Shown: positions 55,905 to 64,000 of the stretch, piece after piece | How positions within the stretch are numbered: the stretch's first letter is position 1 | How the letters are laid out: every line of letters begins with the position of its first letter | Assembly (NCBI GenBank): GCA_028277185.1 | Contig: JANQGQ010000031.1 | Coordinates: 62,001-126,000 of the forward strand | Source: Woeseiaceae bacterium | GTDB taxonomy: Bacteria > Pseudomonadota > Gammaproteobacteria > Steroidobacterales > Woeseiaceae | Length of the DNA stretch: 64,000 nucleotides | Direction of reading: 5' to 3' | The notes under the pieces: generated by a model | Told to the model about the DNA's origin: nothing | The model's input: the letters and a program-made list of their open reading frames with translations, nothing else | Databases searched by the model: none | Made by a program: the position numbers and the translations under genes

Positions 55905-55933
55905 GGGGGATTTGCATGCGCGGAACCGTTATA
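55905..55933 (+). promoter_or_regulatory. Promoter-like motif in front of fecR
   Basis: GGGGGATTTGC (55905-55915), 12 bases, then GTTATA (55928-55933). The same pattern with identical spacing occurs upstream of the TonB receptor at 57068-57096. The shared blocks may be the recognition elements of the ECF sigma factor encoded just upstream. It lies 85 bp before the fecR start. Confidence 0.5.
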
Positions 55934-56017
55934 GAAGCAGCAGTTCGATGTGTTTGAGAAAAACGCCGCCAAGCTACGGCGACAGTCTTACATCGCTCTT
56001 CGCGAGAACGGCATGGC

Positions 56018-57022
56018 ATGACGTCTGAAAGTCGAAGAGGCAAACCGGAAGAGCTTCCGGACATCATTCTGGAAGCTGCGGCCATCTGGCACGCGCGTCT
56101 GCGAGAACCCAGAAGCGATCCTGCCGCGGCGGCGTCCCAACGGGCTCAATTCGATCAATGGATGGCGGCCGACCCTCGTCACGCGCGGGCCTTCGAGGAA
56201 ACCAAGAGTCTTTGGGATACGCTTGAAGCGCCCGTCAAACAGGTGATCAATCAGAAACCTGCGCTTACCAGGCGGGAACCGTCCGGCTTCGGAGCATTTC
56301 CACGCGGACCAGCGGTCCTGGCCGCCTGTCTGGCCATCGTGATGATGACGGGCGTGATTTACCGCAATGACGTCATGATCCGACTGAATAGCGACCATAT
56401 GACATCGGTCGGCGAGCGCACACCGCTCACTCTGGTGGATGGCAGCCGGGTTACGCTGAACACGGACAGTGCGATTTCAGTCAACCTGGAGCTAGACGAG
56501 CGGGTGGTCCACCTGCTGCGCGGCGAAGCCTGGTTTGACGTAAGCCCGGACGGAGACCGTCCCTTCTTGGTAGAGATGACGGAAGGCCATATCCGCGTCA
56601 CGGGCACAAGTTTCGGCGTGCGTCTGGAAGACGATGGAGCAATCGTGACGCTGACCGAGGGACAGCTTGAACTCTCCGCCAAGCCGGACCGTGGCGCCCC
56701 CTCTTATCTTGCTTTGAATGCGGGGCAACAAGCACATCTGTCCGATGGCGCAATCTCCGACCCGATCACCCTGAACAAGACCACCGCCACGGCGTGGTTA
56801 CGCGGTCAACTCGTTTTCTTCAACACCCCCCTGCGCGAGGTCATCGCCGAGCTGAACCGGTATCGCGGCGGGCACATCGTCATCGTAGACGGCGGCCTTG
56901 ACGATCTGAAGGTTAGCGGTGTGTTCGCAACCGACGATCCGGACGTCGCGCTTGGGGTCATCGCCGACACACTACCTGTGCGCGTGAACCACATGACGGA
57001 TTTTCTGGTGCTGCTGCGCTAA
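56018..57022 (+). CDS. FecR-type anti-sigma/signal transducer
   Basis: A 334-residue FecR family protein that relays receptor occupancy to the ECF sigma factor. The cytoplasmic N-terminus holds the DUF4880-like segment (AAAIWHARLREPRSD, FDQWMAADPRHARAFEETKSLWDTLE, about 19-66). A membrane helix is at about 95-113 (AVLAACLAIVMMTGVIY). The periplasmic FecR domain includes LTLVDGSRVTLNTDSAISV and GEAWFDVSPDGDRPFLVE. A C-terminal STN-like segment (VFFNTPLREVIAELNRY) precedes the end. It is followed 127 bp later by the receptor gene. Confidence 0.9.
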   Translation: MTSESRRGKPEELPDIILEAAAIWHARLREPRSDPAAAASQRAQFDQWMAADPRHARAFEETKSLWDTLEAPVKQVINQKPALTRREPSGFGAFPRGPAVLAACLAIVMMTGVIYRNDVMIRLNSDHMTSVGERTPLTLVDGSRVTLNTDSAISVNLELDERVVHLLRGEAWFDVSPDGDRPFLVEMTEGHIRVTGTSFGVRLEDDGAIVTLTEGQLELSAKPDRGAPSYLALNAGQQAHLSDGAISDPITLNKTTATAWLRGQLVFFNTPLREVIAELNRYRGGHIVIVDGGLDDLKVSGVFATDDPDVALGVIADTLPVRVNHMTDFLVLLR

Positions 57023-57067
57023 GCGCCGCCGCTTTCTACCCCCTCTAAAAAAAGTCTCTCGCAGCTA

Positions 57068-57096
57068 GGGGGATTTGCCCTGTCTCACCGGTCATA
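57068..57096 (+). promoter_or_regulatory. Promoter-like motif in front of the TonB receptor
   Basis: GGGGGATTTGC (57068-57078), 12 bases, then GTCATA (57091-57096), the second copy of the motif found before fecR. It lies 53 bp upstream of the receptor start, a distance suited to a promoter. Sharing within one signalling operon supports use by the local ECF sigma factor. Confidence 0.5.
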
Positions 57097-57101
57097 TCAG
57101 T

Positions 57102-57121
57102 GATGCGAGTGCTTCTCATTC
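57102..57121 (+). promoter_or_regulatory. Fur-box-like site before the TonB receptor
   Basis: GATGCGAGTGCTTCTCATTC (57102-57121) resembles the iron-regulator Fur pattern in its right part (TTCTCATT). The left half is diverged. It lies just downstream of the promoter-like motif and 28 bp before the start codon, where Fur would block transcription. Visual match only. Confidence 0.35.
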
Positions 57122-57149
57122 GTATTTTTGTGGGAAAGGAGACAAGGAC

Positions 57150-59564
57150 GTGGTTTCAGTTGCGGGGGGCGTAAGGGATATTTGGTGTGTTTGGTTGCTG
57201 GCGGGCGCATCAGCGCTGGCATTGACGGCGGCATCGCCGGCTGTGGCGCGGAGTCAGGTTGATGAGGCGGGCGCTGGCGCCGTCCGCTTGGCGCGGGCCG
57301 AACAGACTTACGAATTCGATATCCCGTCCAAACCCTTGCCGCGGGCCATCGCCGACTTCTCCGCCGTAACCGGCCTGCAGGTGCTCTATACCGAAACATC
57401 GACATATGATCATACGGCGCCGGCACTCCGTGGGGCCTTTACGGCCAAACAGGCGCTTGACCGGCTGGTGGCAGGCAGTGGCCTGAGTTACCGCTATACC
57501 AGCGCCAATGCTGTCACGTTGGAACGCAACGCGGCGGAAGAGAGCGATGACGGCATCATCCAGCTCGGGCCGATCACGGTGGAAGGCAAAACGCCAGAGC
57601 GCAGTTACAAGGCGAGCACGTCCATCGTTCGCGGCAATCGGCTGGGACAAACGGTGCTTGAAACACCACGGGCCGTCAGCGTGGTCACACGGTCCCTTCT
57701 CGATGATCAGCAACCTGATAACGAAGTCGATGTCTTGCGCAACGTCAGCGGCGTCAGTCGCACGAATGACTTCCAAGGAACCTATCAGCGATTCCAGTTG
57801 CGTGGCATCGATGCAGACAATGCGCGCACCTATCTGCGCGACGGCTATCGCTTCACGCATCAATCTGACCCCGGACTGTACAACATCGAACGGATTGAAG
57901 TGATCAAGGGGCCGAATGCGATCGATTTCGGGCAGTCGACGCCGGGCGGCTTCATCAACTACGTGACCAAAAAGCCTCGCGATGAAGAACGATATGCGCT
58001 GGAACTAACCGCCGGCAGTTTTGACCAGTATCAAGGGGCTATCGATCTGACCGGCCCGCTCAATGAGGCCAAAACCGTCCTCTATCGGCTGACCGCCGGC
58101 TATGAAAGCGGAGGAGCGTTTACCGAGCATGTGGACCCGTTGCGCCGCGGCGTCGCCGGTGCGTTGAGCTGGTCCATCACGCGGCAAACGCAATTGAACC
58201 TGACCGGCGAATATCAGAAGACCGAAAGACTGGCCAACCCAGGCTGGCCCGTACCCGACCCCACGCGCCTGGAGTCAGCAGACGCGATTCCGGACGATGC
58301 CTTCTACGGCGACGGGAACCTCGAGTACGACATGGAAGAATACCGTTATACGGCGGAGCTATTGCATGATTTCTCGGACGATTGGCAATTCCGCGCCCTA
58401 TTCGCGCAAGACCGTATTACCCGAGACAACAATTTCATCTCGCTCCGTGGTTTGACAGACGACGGTATCGAAACCACACGGCGTCTCTTCCAGCGCCTCG
58501 GTTCCGAGCGCGACTCGATCACGACACGTGCGGATGTCCGTGGCAAACTTAAAACGGGGCGTATCGAGCACGAAATCGTGACTGGCGCCGACTATTATCG
58601 ATTTGCGTCGACTGACACTCCCTTCCTGAACATTGCGCTACCCAATCTGCCGGTATTCGACCCGCCATTCCGCGCGACGGAGATACCGACTGGTAATACT
58701 GAGGCCACCAGCACTAAAGACAGTGCGTATGGTTTCTTCATACAGGACAGCATTGATTTCGGCGGCGGCTGGGGGCTTCAAGTCGGCGTGCGGCACGACG
58801 TGCTGGAAAACGACGCGACGTCCGAGGATGTCAGCCAAACATCTCCAAACGCCGCTATCACATATGCCCCCACTGAGAATTCTCTGGTCTACGCCAGTTA
58901 TTCACGCTCCTTCGAGCCGAATTGGGACGTCGACCTTTTGGGCGGCGGCGTAGCGGATCCCTCCGAAGGCGAACAGTTTGAAATTGGTTTTAAGCACGGA
59001 TGGTTCGATGGCCGCTTTACCACGACGGTTGCGTTATTCTCGCTTAAGAAAAGCAATATCGTGGTGGGCGATCCGGAAAATCCCGGTTTCGAAATCTTGA
59101 CCGGCAAGGCTGAGGTTCAAGGCATCGAATTTGAAGCGGCGGGAGAACTCCTGCCCGGACTGAACTTGTCGGCTCAGGTCACGCTGCTCGATAGCGAAAT
59201 CGCCGCAGATACGGACGAGACCATTGTCGGCAACCGTCTTCCCGGTTCCGTGGAATCGACGGCGAGCTTGTGGGCGACATATCAACTGCCTGGCGATCTC
59301 TTCAAATGGACAATCGGAGGGGGCGTTTTTTACACAGGAGATCGCGTCCTCAACGAAAGCAACACGCTATCGCTGCCGAGCTACGTTACCGCTGACGCTT
59401 TTGTTGGCTACCAGATTACCGAAGCCGTCAGCGCCCAGCTCAATATCACCAACATCGCCGACAAACGATACTACGTGAATGCAAGCACCAGTGGCGACAC
59501 TTTCCGGAGCACTTTTCCCGGAGAGCCAAGAGCCGTTTCGTTCACGCTTCGGGCGTCATTCTAG
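57150..59564 (+). CDS. TonB-dependent siderophore receptor with STN signalling domain
   Basis: An 804-residue transducing receptor (FecA/FpvA type). A hydrophobic signal peptide (VWLLAGASALALTAASPAVA) is followed by an STN domain (FDIPSKPLPRAIADFSAVTG, about 51-120) that contacts FecR, a TonB box region (IQLGPITVEGK), a plug (FQLRGIDADNARTYLRDGYR, IERIEVIKGPNAIDFGQSTPGG) and a barrel ending VSFTLRASF. The GTG start at 57150 is chosen because AAGGAG lies 8 bp upstream; the frame is open from 57075 without such a site. It imports a ferric siderophore of unknown identity. Confidence 0.9.
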   Translation: MVSVAGGVRDIWCVWLLAGASALALTAASPAVARSQVDEAGAGAVRLARAEQTYEFDIPSKPLPRAIADFSAVTGLQVLYTETSTYDHTAPALRGAFTAKQALDRLVAGSGLSYRYTSANAVTLERNAAEESDDGIIQLGPITVEGKTPERSYKASTSIVRGNRLGQTVLETPRAVSVVTRSLLDDQQPDNEVDVLRNVSGVSRTNDFQGTYQRFQLRGIDADNARTYLRDGYRFTHQSDPGLYNIERIEVIKGPNAIDFGQSTPGGFINYVTKKPRDEERYALELTAGSFDQYQGAIDLTGPLNEAKTVLYRLTAGYESGGAFTEHVDPLRRGVAGALSWSITRQTQLNLTGEYQKTERLANPGWPVPDPTRLESADAIPDDAFYGDGNLEYDMEEYRYTAELLHDFSDDWQFRALFAQDRITRDNNFISLRGLTDDGIETTRRLFQRLGSERDSITTRADVRGKLKTGRIEHEIVTGADYYRFASTDTPFLNIALPNLPVFDPPFRATEIPTGNTEATSTKDSAYGFFIQDSIDFGGGWGLQVGVRHDVLENDATSEDVSQTSPNAAITYAPTENSLVYASYSRSFEPNWDVDLLGGGVADPSEGEQFEIGFKHGWFDGRFTTTVALFSLKKSNIVVGDPENPGFEILTGKAEVQGIEFEAAGELLPGLNLSAQVTLLDSEIAADTDETIVGNRLPGSVESTASLWATYQLPGDLFKWTIGGGVFYTGDRVLNESNTLSLPSYVTADAFVGYQITEAVSAQLNITNIADKRYYVNASTSGDTFRSTFPGEPRAVSFTLRASF

Positions 59565-59637
59565 CTAGACAGGCGCGGGCCGAGCTTCCGTCCGCGCTGC
59601 GCGCAATGACTAATCGCTGCAAGCTCTATTACTCACA

Positions 59638-61239
59638 ATGAAACCGTCTTTCCGACAATCAACAGCGCTGGTGCATACATGGGGCGGTTTGCTTGTCGGT
59701 TGCGTGTTGTTTTTCATCTTCCTGACGGGAACCTTCGGTTATGTGGACGATGAGATCGATCAATGGATGCAGCCCGAAGGGCCAAGAGCGTCGTTGTCAG
59801 CCGCGTCTGTCTTGTTACCGAAAGCGGAAGACTGGCTTACGCGCGAAGCCGCCGACTCGCAGAGCTGGTTTGTTTACTTTCCCGCCAGCTCGCGCAGCGG
59901 GGCGTTTGCCGTCGGTTGGCGGGCCTGGCCCGAGGGGGATACGCGCTTTGGCAAATTCACGCGACAGACCCTCGATCCTTTAACCGGTAATACACTGAAT
60001 GTCTCCGGACGCGAAACGGGCGGTGGTCAGACGCTCTACCGTATGCACTATCGCCTGCATTACGTGCCCTATGATCTTGCCGTTCTGATTGTCGGCGTCT
60101 GTTCGATGTTCATGCTGGTGGCGATCATCAGCGGCGTGATCATACACAAAAAAATCTTCAAGGACTTCTTCACCTTCCGTCCAGGAAAGGGCCAACGAAG
60201 CTGGCTGGATGGACACAACCTTTTGAGCGTCTCAGCGCTACCGTTCCACCTGATGATCACTTGGTCGGGACTGATTTTTTATATGTTCACCTATATCCCA
60301 ACAGCGGTTGATGCGCTCTACCCAAAGGGTGAAGCGCGGGATCGATTTTATGCCGAGGTTTCAGGAGAAGTAAGCATCTCGCCGGGAACAAAGGCGCCAT
60401 ACGCTGAGACTGCGGATTTAGACGCCCTGCTGACATACGCGGAGCAAAGCTGGGGGCCGGGTGAGACCACACTCATGCGCATTGAGAGTCCAGGCCGTGC
60501 GAATGCTCAGGTTTTGATCTACGCGCGCAACAGCGGCATCAGCCGCGCGCAGCGAACGCTGCTGTTCAACGGTGTCACGGGCGCGGTGCTGGACGCGGGG
60601 CCGAAAGGCGGAACCGCCTCTGGTGGTTTCGAGCAAATCATGCTCGGCCTGCATGAAGGGCTCTTCGCCGGTCCGGTTTTGCGCGCACTCTACGTGATCG
60701 TCGGACTTTCCGGCACAGCGATGATCGCGACAGGGCTTCTGCTGTGGGCGAAGAAGCGCGAAGCCCGAATGGTGAAAACCGAAGCGACGCATTTCGGGAT
60801 GGCAGCGGTCAATATACTCAATCTCGGCACGATCATCGGTCTACCGATTGGAATCGCCACATACTTCTGGGCGAACCGTTTGCTGCCCATGGGAATGGAA
60901 GGACGCGGTGATTGGGAGGTCCACCTTATGTTTATGACGTGGGGACTTTCCTACATCTACGCTATCTGGCGGCGCTCTAGCCGCGCCTGGTTCGAACTAT
61001 GCGGTCTTGCCGCCGCAGCATACGGCTTTCTTCCCGTCCTTAACGCCTTGACAACCGACCGTGGTCTGATCGCCTCCCTTTCACAAAGTGACTGGGTTTT
61101 CGCCGGATTCGATTTGTCTGCGCTCGGCGTGGGCCTCTTTTTCGTATTTCTCGCTTGGCAAGTTCGACGCAACCCACAATGGCGCGGTATTGAAAGCACC
61201 GAGCGCCTTTCTGCAAAGGAAGTGGAGACGGCGTCTTGA
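59638..61239 (+). CDS. PepSY-domain membrane protein (siderophore-iron reductase-like)
   Basis: A 533-residue PepSY_TM protein. An N-terminal helix is LLVGCVLFFIFLTGTFGYV (19-37). Conserved histidines at MHYRLHYVPYDL and DGHNLLSVSALPFHLMITW could bind haem. Further helices are near 140-163, 200-220, 345-372, 385-412 and 470-520. Proteins of this type next to siderophore receptors are thought to reduce ferric-siderophore complexes in the periplasm. It starts 73 bp after the receptor and overlaps the next gene at TGATG. Confidence 0.83.
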   Translation: MKPSFRQSTALVHTWGGLLVGCVLFFIFLTGTFGYVDDEIDQWMQPEGPRASLSAASVLLPKAEDWLTREAADSQSWFVYFPASSRSGAFAVGWRAWPEGDTRFGKFTRQTLDPLTGNTLNVSGRETGGGQTLYRMHYRLHYVPYDLAVLIVGVCSMFMLVAIISGVIIHKKIFKDFFTFRPGKGQRSWLDGHNLLSVSALPFHLMITWSGLIFYMFTYIPTAVDALYPKGEARDRFYAEVSGEVSISPGTKAPYAETADLDALLTYAEQSWGPGETTLMRIESPGRANAQVLIYARNSGISRAQRTLLFNGVTGAVLDAGPKGGTASGGFEQIMLGLHEGLFAGPVLRALYVIVGLSGTAMIATGLLLWAKKREARMVKTEATHFGMAAVNILNLGTIIGLPIGIATYFWANRLLPMGMEGRGDWEVHLMFMTWGLSYIYAIWRRSSRAWFELCGLAAAAYGFLPVLNALTTDRGLIASLSQSDWVFAGFDLSALGVGLFFVFLAWQVRRNPQWRGIESTERLSAKEVETAS

Positions 61240-61541
61240 TGGTTGCGATACGAACAACGTGCACATGGTCTATCGCCTCTCGCATAGTGGCCGCCATTAT
61301 CGGCGGCTATGCGCTGACCTCTCTTATCACGCTCGCTCTGTCCTTGGCGCTCCCTTGGGTCGGCGTTGGCGAAGCCGAAGCGGTACAGCTAACAACACTC
61401 CTTAGCTTCCCTCTCTACGCCGCGATCATCATAGCCGCATTCCATACGCGCTCGGCGGCGCGGGTCTGGATGGGCCTTGCGGTCGCAACGCTGCCCTGCG
61501 TTCCGATCGTGCTCGCCGCCAGGATATGGGGAAACTACTGA
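61239..61541 (+). CDS. DUF3649-family small iron-uptake membrane protein
   Basis: A 100-residue membrane protein with three predicted helices (IVAAIIGGYALTSLITLALSLALP; LLSFPLYAAIIIAAFHTRS; LAVATLPCVPIVLAARI). The GGYALTSL and LLSFPLYAAIIIAAF patterns match DUF3649, found between PepSY and DUF3325 genes in siderophore operons. Function unknown. The ATG at 61239 overlaps the PepSY stop (TGATG), with GGAG upstream. Confidence 0.72.
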   Translation: MVAIRTTCTWSIASRIVAAIIGGYALTSLITLALSLALPWVGVGEAEAVQLTTLLSFPLYAAIIIAAFHTRSAARVWMGLAVATLPCVPIVLAARIWGNY

Positions 61542-61852
61542 TGCTTGTGCTGCTAGCCTTCATTCTCTCCTGCATGGGTTTCGCTGCCCTGGCGCTATCC
61601 TCGACCCGCCACTTACGCGATGTCGTTAGCCCTGTGCCGGCGAACGGCAAACGGATGGTGTTGCAGCTTTTCGGATGGGCTTTGCTCGCGCTTTCAGTAT
61701 GGGTTTCTAATTCAACGTGGCGCGATTCCATCGGCGTCGTCGGCTGGTTCGGCCTTGCGGCTGTCGCAATCTCAGCCGTGACGATGGGCCTGGCTTACGC
61801 GCGATCCGTCAAAAAACGAACAACTCCTATGTGTAAAGGAGATCGCCCATGA
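61526..61852 (+). CDS. DUF3325-family small membrane protein
   Basis: A 108-residue protein with three hydrophobic segments (LLMLVLLAFILSCMGFAALALS; LQLFGWALLALSVWVS; VVGWFGLAAVAISAVTMGLAY). GFAALALSSTRHLRDVV and FGWALLALSVWV match DUF3325, the usual companion of DUF3649 in iron-uptake operons. It overlaps the previous gene by 16 bp. Confidence 0.72.
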   Translation: MGKLLMLVLLAFILSCMGFAALALSSTRHLRDVVSPVPANGKRMVLQLFGWALLALSVWVSNSTWRDSIGVVGWFGLAAVAISAVTMGLAYARSVKKRTTPMCKGDRP

Positions 61853-62020
61853 ATCGTAAAACGGCGTTCGGTTGCCTTCAGGCAAAGGGCAAAAAACGAT
61901 GGCGCAAACCTGACAGCTCAGCAGTGCCTAATATTGGACGTTCTGGCCTGGGCATCGGCTATGGGTATTGAACGCACTGGTCAATGTTTATGACAACCCA
62001 ATAGAAAGAACCAAGTAGTT
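61853..62020. other. Spacer before the exbB gene
   Basis: 168 bp with no gene seen. The last 40 bases before exbB are AT-rich. No copy of the promoter-like motif of fecR/receptor was found here, so exb-tonB genes either continue the upstream transcript or use an ordinary promoter. Confidence 0.35.
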
Positions 62021-62911
62021 GTGAAAGTGTTTTGTGGGGATCGATTAAATCGCAGGAGTGTCTGGGAGACGCCTCTTCTTTGTGCGGTAATATTCTGTGC
62101 GCCGCTTGCATCTCCTGTGCAGGAGAGCGAGGCGCAAGAAACGACTGCGAGCAGAGATGCCGCCGGTGCCGTGCTTTCCGAAGATGGACTGAGCGAAGCT
62201 ACGGCGTCGGCGACTGAGGGTGGCATCAGTGGCGCGCTTAGCCTGCTGCAAGCCGGCGGCCCGGTGGTCATGATCCTGATCGCCATGTCGGTGCTGGCGA
62301 CGGCGGTGACCCTCTTGAAACTGTGGCAGTTCAGCCGGACCAATGTGGGTCGGAGCCGCAACGGCCGCAAGGCGCTTCATCTGTATAAGGAAGGCAAGAC
62401 ACAGGAAGCCCTCGCGACGGCTAAACGCGCCCGCAGCCTAGTCGGCGAGGTGCTGGCTCGGGCGATCCGCGGTTTGCAGTGCGGCGTACCCGAAGCGAAA
62501 ATCCGCGAGGAACTCCTCCGCTACGGCGGCGAAGTGCTCGAGAACCTCCGTGGTGGGTTTCGGATTCTGGAGGTGATCGCCTCTCTCGCGCCGCTGCTCG
62601 GTCTGTTCGGCACGGTGCTTGGGATGATCGAAGCGTTTCGCCAGCTCGAAGCCGCGGGCAACCAGGTCAATCCGGCCATCCTATCGGGCGGTATTTGGCA
62701 GGCGCTCCTGACCACCGCCGTGGGCCTCGCCGTCGCCATTCCTGTCGTCGCGGTGCTGAACTGGCTGGAACGCCGGGTCGATGGGCTCGCGCACGAAATG
62801 GACAATCTGGTCACGCAACTGTTCACGGAGGACTTGTCCGAGGACGCCCTCAAAGAGAAAGACGCGCATCATGAACGGCCCGGTCTTCCCGCCACCGCTG
62901 CTGCTGAGTAA
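62021..62911 (+). CDS. exbB: ExbB/TolQ-type proton channel protein
   Basis: A 296-residue proton-channel subunit that energises TonB. A signal-peptide-like hydrophobic leader (LLCAVIFCAPLASPVQ) and a periplasmic extension precede the first core helix (GPVVMILIAMSVLATAVTLLKLW, about 85-107). The MotA/TolQ domain has the conserved GFRILEVIASLAPLLGLFGTVLGMIEAF and ALLTTAVGLAVAIPVVAVLNWL. The N-terminal extension is longer than E. coli ExbB and common in other proteobacteria. The start is GTG at 62021. The 3' end overlaps the first exbD by 41 bp. Confidence 0.9.
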   Translation: MKVFCGDRLNRRSVWETPLLCAVIFCAPLASPVQESEAQETTASRDAAGAVLSEDGLSEATASATEGGISGALSLLQAGGPVVMILIAMSVLATAVTLLKLWQFSRTNVGRSRNGRKALHLYKEGKTQEALATAKRARSLVGEVLARAIRGLQCGVPEAKIREELLRYGGEVLENLRGGFRILEVIASLAPLLGLFGTVLGMIEAFRQLEAAGNQVNPAILSGGIWQALLTTAVGLAVAIPVVAVLNWLERRVDGLAHEMDNLVTQLFTEDLSEDALKEKDAHHERPGLPATAAAE

Positions 62912-63308
62912 GCCTGCGAAGAAACGGCCGCTGGTCAGCCTCACGCCGCTGATCGATGTGGTGTTCATCCTCCTCGTCTTTTTCATGTTGGCGACGAGCT
63001 TTCTCGACTGGCGCGCGATCGATTTCTCCGCCCCCGTACAGGCCGCCGCCGGTCTGTCCGCCGAGGGCGACGTCCTGCTGATCGAGATCTTGCCGGACGA
63101 GCTGCGGTTTGCATCCGAGCCTGTCTCCCTCAATACGCTGACGGCCCGCGTTGCCGACCGCCTCGCGGACGCGCCTGAACAGCGCGTCCTCATCAAACCA
63201 TTGACGGGCGTGCCGTTGCAGCGCACCGTCGCCGTGCTCGACCGCGTGAAGGCGGCCGGCGCCTCCGATGTGACGCTGATCCGCGGCGCCCAACCGTCCG
63301 GGGAGTGA
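62871..63308 (+). CDS. exbD: ExbD/TolR-type protein (first copy)
   Basis: A 145-residue biopolymer-transport subunit. A single membrane helix (VSLTPLIDVVFILLVFFMLATSF, about 20-42) carries the conserved proton-pathway Asp in PLIDVVFILL. A periplasmic domain follows. The ATG at 62871 lies inside exbB. The frame is open further upstream but reads as antisense-like basic sequence. It is one of two adjacent exbD genes. Confidence 0.88.
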   Translation: MNGPVFPPPLLLSKPAKKRPLVSLTPLIDVVFILLVFFMLATSFLDWRAIDFSAPVQAAAGLSAEGDVLLIEILPDELRFASEPVSLNTLTARVADRLADAPEQRVLIKPLTGVPLQRTVAVLDRVKAAGASDVTLIRGAQPSGE

Positions 63309-63318
63309 GGCCGAGCCC

Positions 63319-63735
63319 ATGCGTTTCGATCCACCCCGGCCCAAAAACGATGACGAGCGCATCCTGCCGCTGATCAATGTTGTCTTCCTGCTGCTGATCT
63401 TCTTTATGCTGACGGGACAACTGTCCGCTATCGACCCGATCGAGGTGACGCCGCCGATCTCGGCCAGCGGAGGCGTGGTCGAGGCGCGGGAGCTGTTGGT
63501 CATGCTGGGCGCCGACGGACAGCTCGCCCTCGACGACGCAGTGATCGACGAAGAGGCGCTGAAAACCGCGCTGGAGGAGCGGATGGAAGCGGCTCCCTCG
63601 ACACAGGTCTGGCTTAAGGCGGACGGAGCCGCGGACTCGGCGGATGTGATCGCGCTCATGGAGATGCTGCGCGAGGCGGGTGTCGAGCGTTTGAAACTCC
63701 TGACCGTGCCGGCCGCAACCGATGGGGCCGGCTGA
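63319..63735 (+). CDS. exbD: ExbD/TolR-type protein (second copy)
   Basis: A 138-residue ExbD paralogue. The membrane helix is ILPLINVVFLLLIFFMLTGQLS (about 15-36). The conserved Asp of PLIDVVF is replaced by Asn (PLINVVF), an important difference from the first copy, which keeps Asp. The periplasmic part has RELLVMLGADGQLALDDAVI. The TGA stop shares a base with the next ATG. In two-ExbD systems one copy can be specialised. Confidence 0.85.
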   Translation: MRFDPPRPKNDDERILPLINVVFLLLIFFMLTGQLSAIDPIEVTPPISASGGVVEARELLVMLGADGQLALDDAVIDEEALKTALEERMEAAPSTQVWLKADGAADSADVIALMEMLREAGVERLKLLTVPAATDGAG

Positions 63736-64000
63736 TGCGGATGAAAAGCCGGCACTGGATGACTGCGGTTGTCATGGCCATCGCGCTTCACGCAGGTGTC
63801 GCCGCGGCGATGTTCTGGCCGCGCGCCGACGAAGGCGCGCAGGCACCGGGGATCGGCGGTATTGAGATTGCACTCGGCCCCGCCGGCGGCGCACCCGGCG
63901 GACCGGAAAACACGCCGGAAACGCCGGACCTCGAAGAGCAGCCGGAAGAACCGAGAGAAGCCCCTCCGATCGAGGAGACCGCGGAACAGGAGCTGCCTGA
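63735..64000 (+). CDS. tonB: TonB-like energy transducer, N-terminal part (runs off window)
   Basis: The first 88 residues of a TonB-family protein. A membrane anchor (MTAVVMAIALHAGVAAAMFW, about 9-28) contains the His of the TonB SxxxH pattern position (ALHAG). It is followed by a Gly-rich patch and a Pro/Glu-rich spacer (ENTPETPDLEEQPEEPRE). The C-terminal domain is outside the window. It overlaps exbD by one base, so exbB-exbD-exbD-tonB is one transcription unit that would power the receptor encoded upstream. Confidence 0.8.
   Translation, partial: MRMKSRHWMTAVVMAIALHAGVAAAMFWPRADEGAQAPGIGGIEIALGPAGGAPGGPENTPETPDLEEQPEEPREAPPIEETAEQELP

Overview
The window reads as a chromosomal segment of a GC-rich gammaproteobacterium. 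The evidence is the order of its housekeeping blocks (clpS-clpA, infA, aat; ftsK-lolA-rarA-serS; type II secretion genes) and an E. coli-type LexA operator. I cannot name the genus. Two accessory segments carry outer-membrane metal-uptake genes, and their gene types and base use suggest acquisition, perhaps from an alphaproteobacterial source.

Layout. 1-1330: the start of an aldo/keto reductase gene, cut by the window edge, and a divergent LysR regulator. 1355-7435: a LexA-controlled mutagenesis operon, lexA-imuA-imuB-dnaE2, with two SOS boxes in front, followed by an 85-bp palindromic element. 7823-13962 (minus strand): a small acidic protein and gspF-gspE-gspD-gspC. 14234-20126: the N-degron proteolysis genes clpS, clpA and aat, with infA, a GNAT-fold gene and trxB. 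20431-26519: ftsK, lolA, a VanZ-like gene, rarA and serS. 26523-30255 (minus strand): an SDR oxidoreductase, then a tightly overlapped sulfotransferase/glycosyltransferase/deacetylase set. 30483-33250: a Na/phosphate transporter and an MgtE magnesium channel. 33229-38980: a regulator-rich stretch with a VOC protein, AraC, LysR, a carboxymuconolactone decarboxylase-like protein, a second AraC, a predicted exported zinc metallopeptidase, a small secreted Cys protein and a BLUF photoreceptor.

39150-49322 is the first accessory module. DUF2946, a TonB receptor and a PepSY protein lie on the minus strand. A second TonB receptor, an ABC ATPase and two DUF3526 permeases lie on the plus strand. Between the two arms, at 43510-43532, is an imperfect palindrome that closely matches the Zur operator. 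I therefore read the whole segment as a zinc-starvation uptake module. It stops next to the 3' end of a tRNA-Ser(UGA) gene, with an apparent IS5-type transposase scar between them.

49766-53311 looks like ordinary chromosome: a small membrane protein, histidine phosphatase, YjbQ, peroxiredoxin, GNAT, ABM-like protein and WYL regulator. 53384-64000 is the second accessory module. It opens with a broken ISL3-family insertion sequence abutting a truncated isochorismatase-like gene. It continues with an iron/siderophore system: ECF sigma factor, FecR, STN-domain TonB receptor, PepSY protein, DUF3649, DUF3325, ExbB, two ExbD and the beginning of TonB. The fecR and receptor genes share an identically spaced promoter-like motif. 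The module therefore encodes its own receptor, its own signalling pair and its own energising complex.
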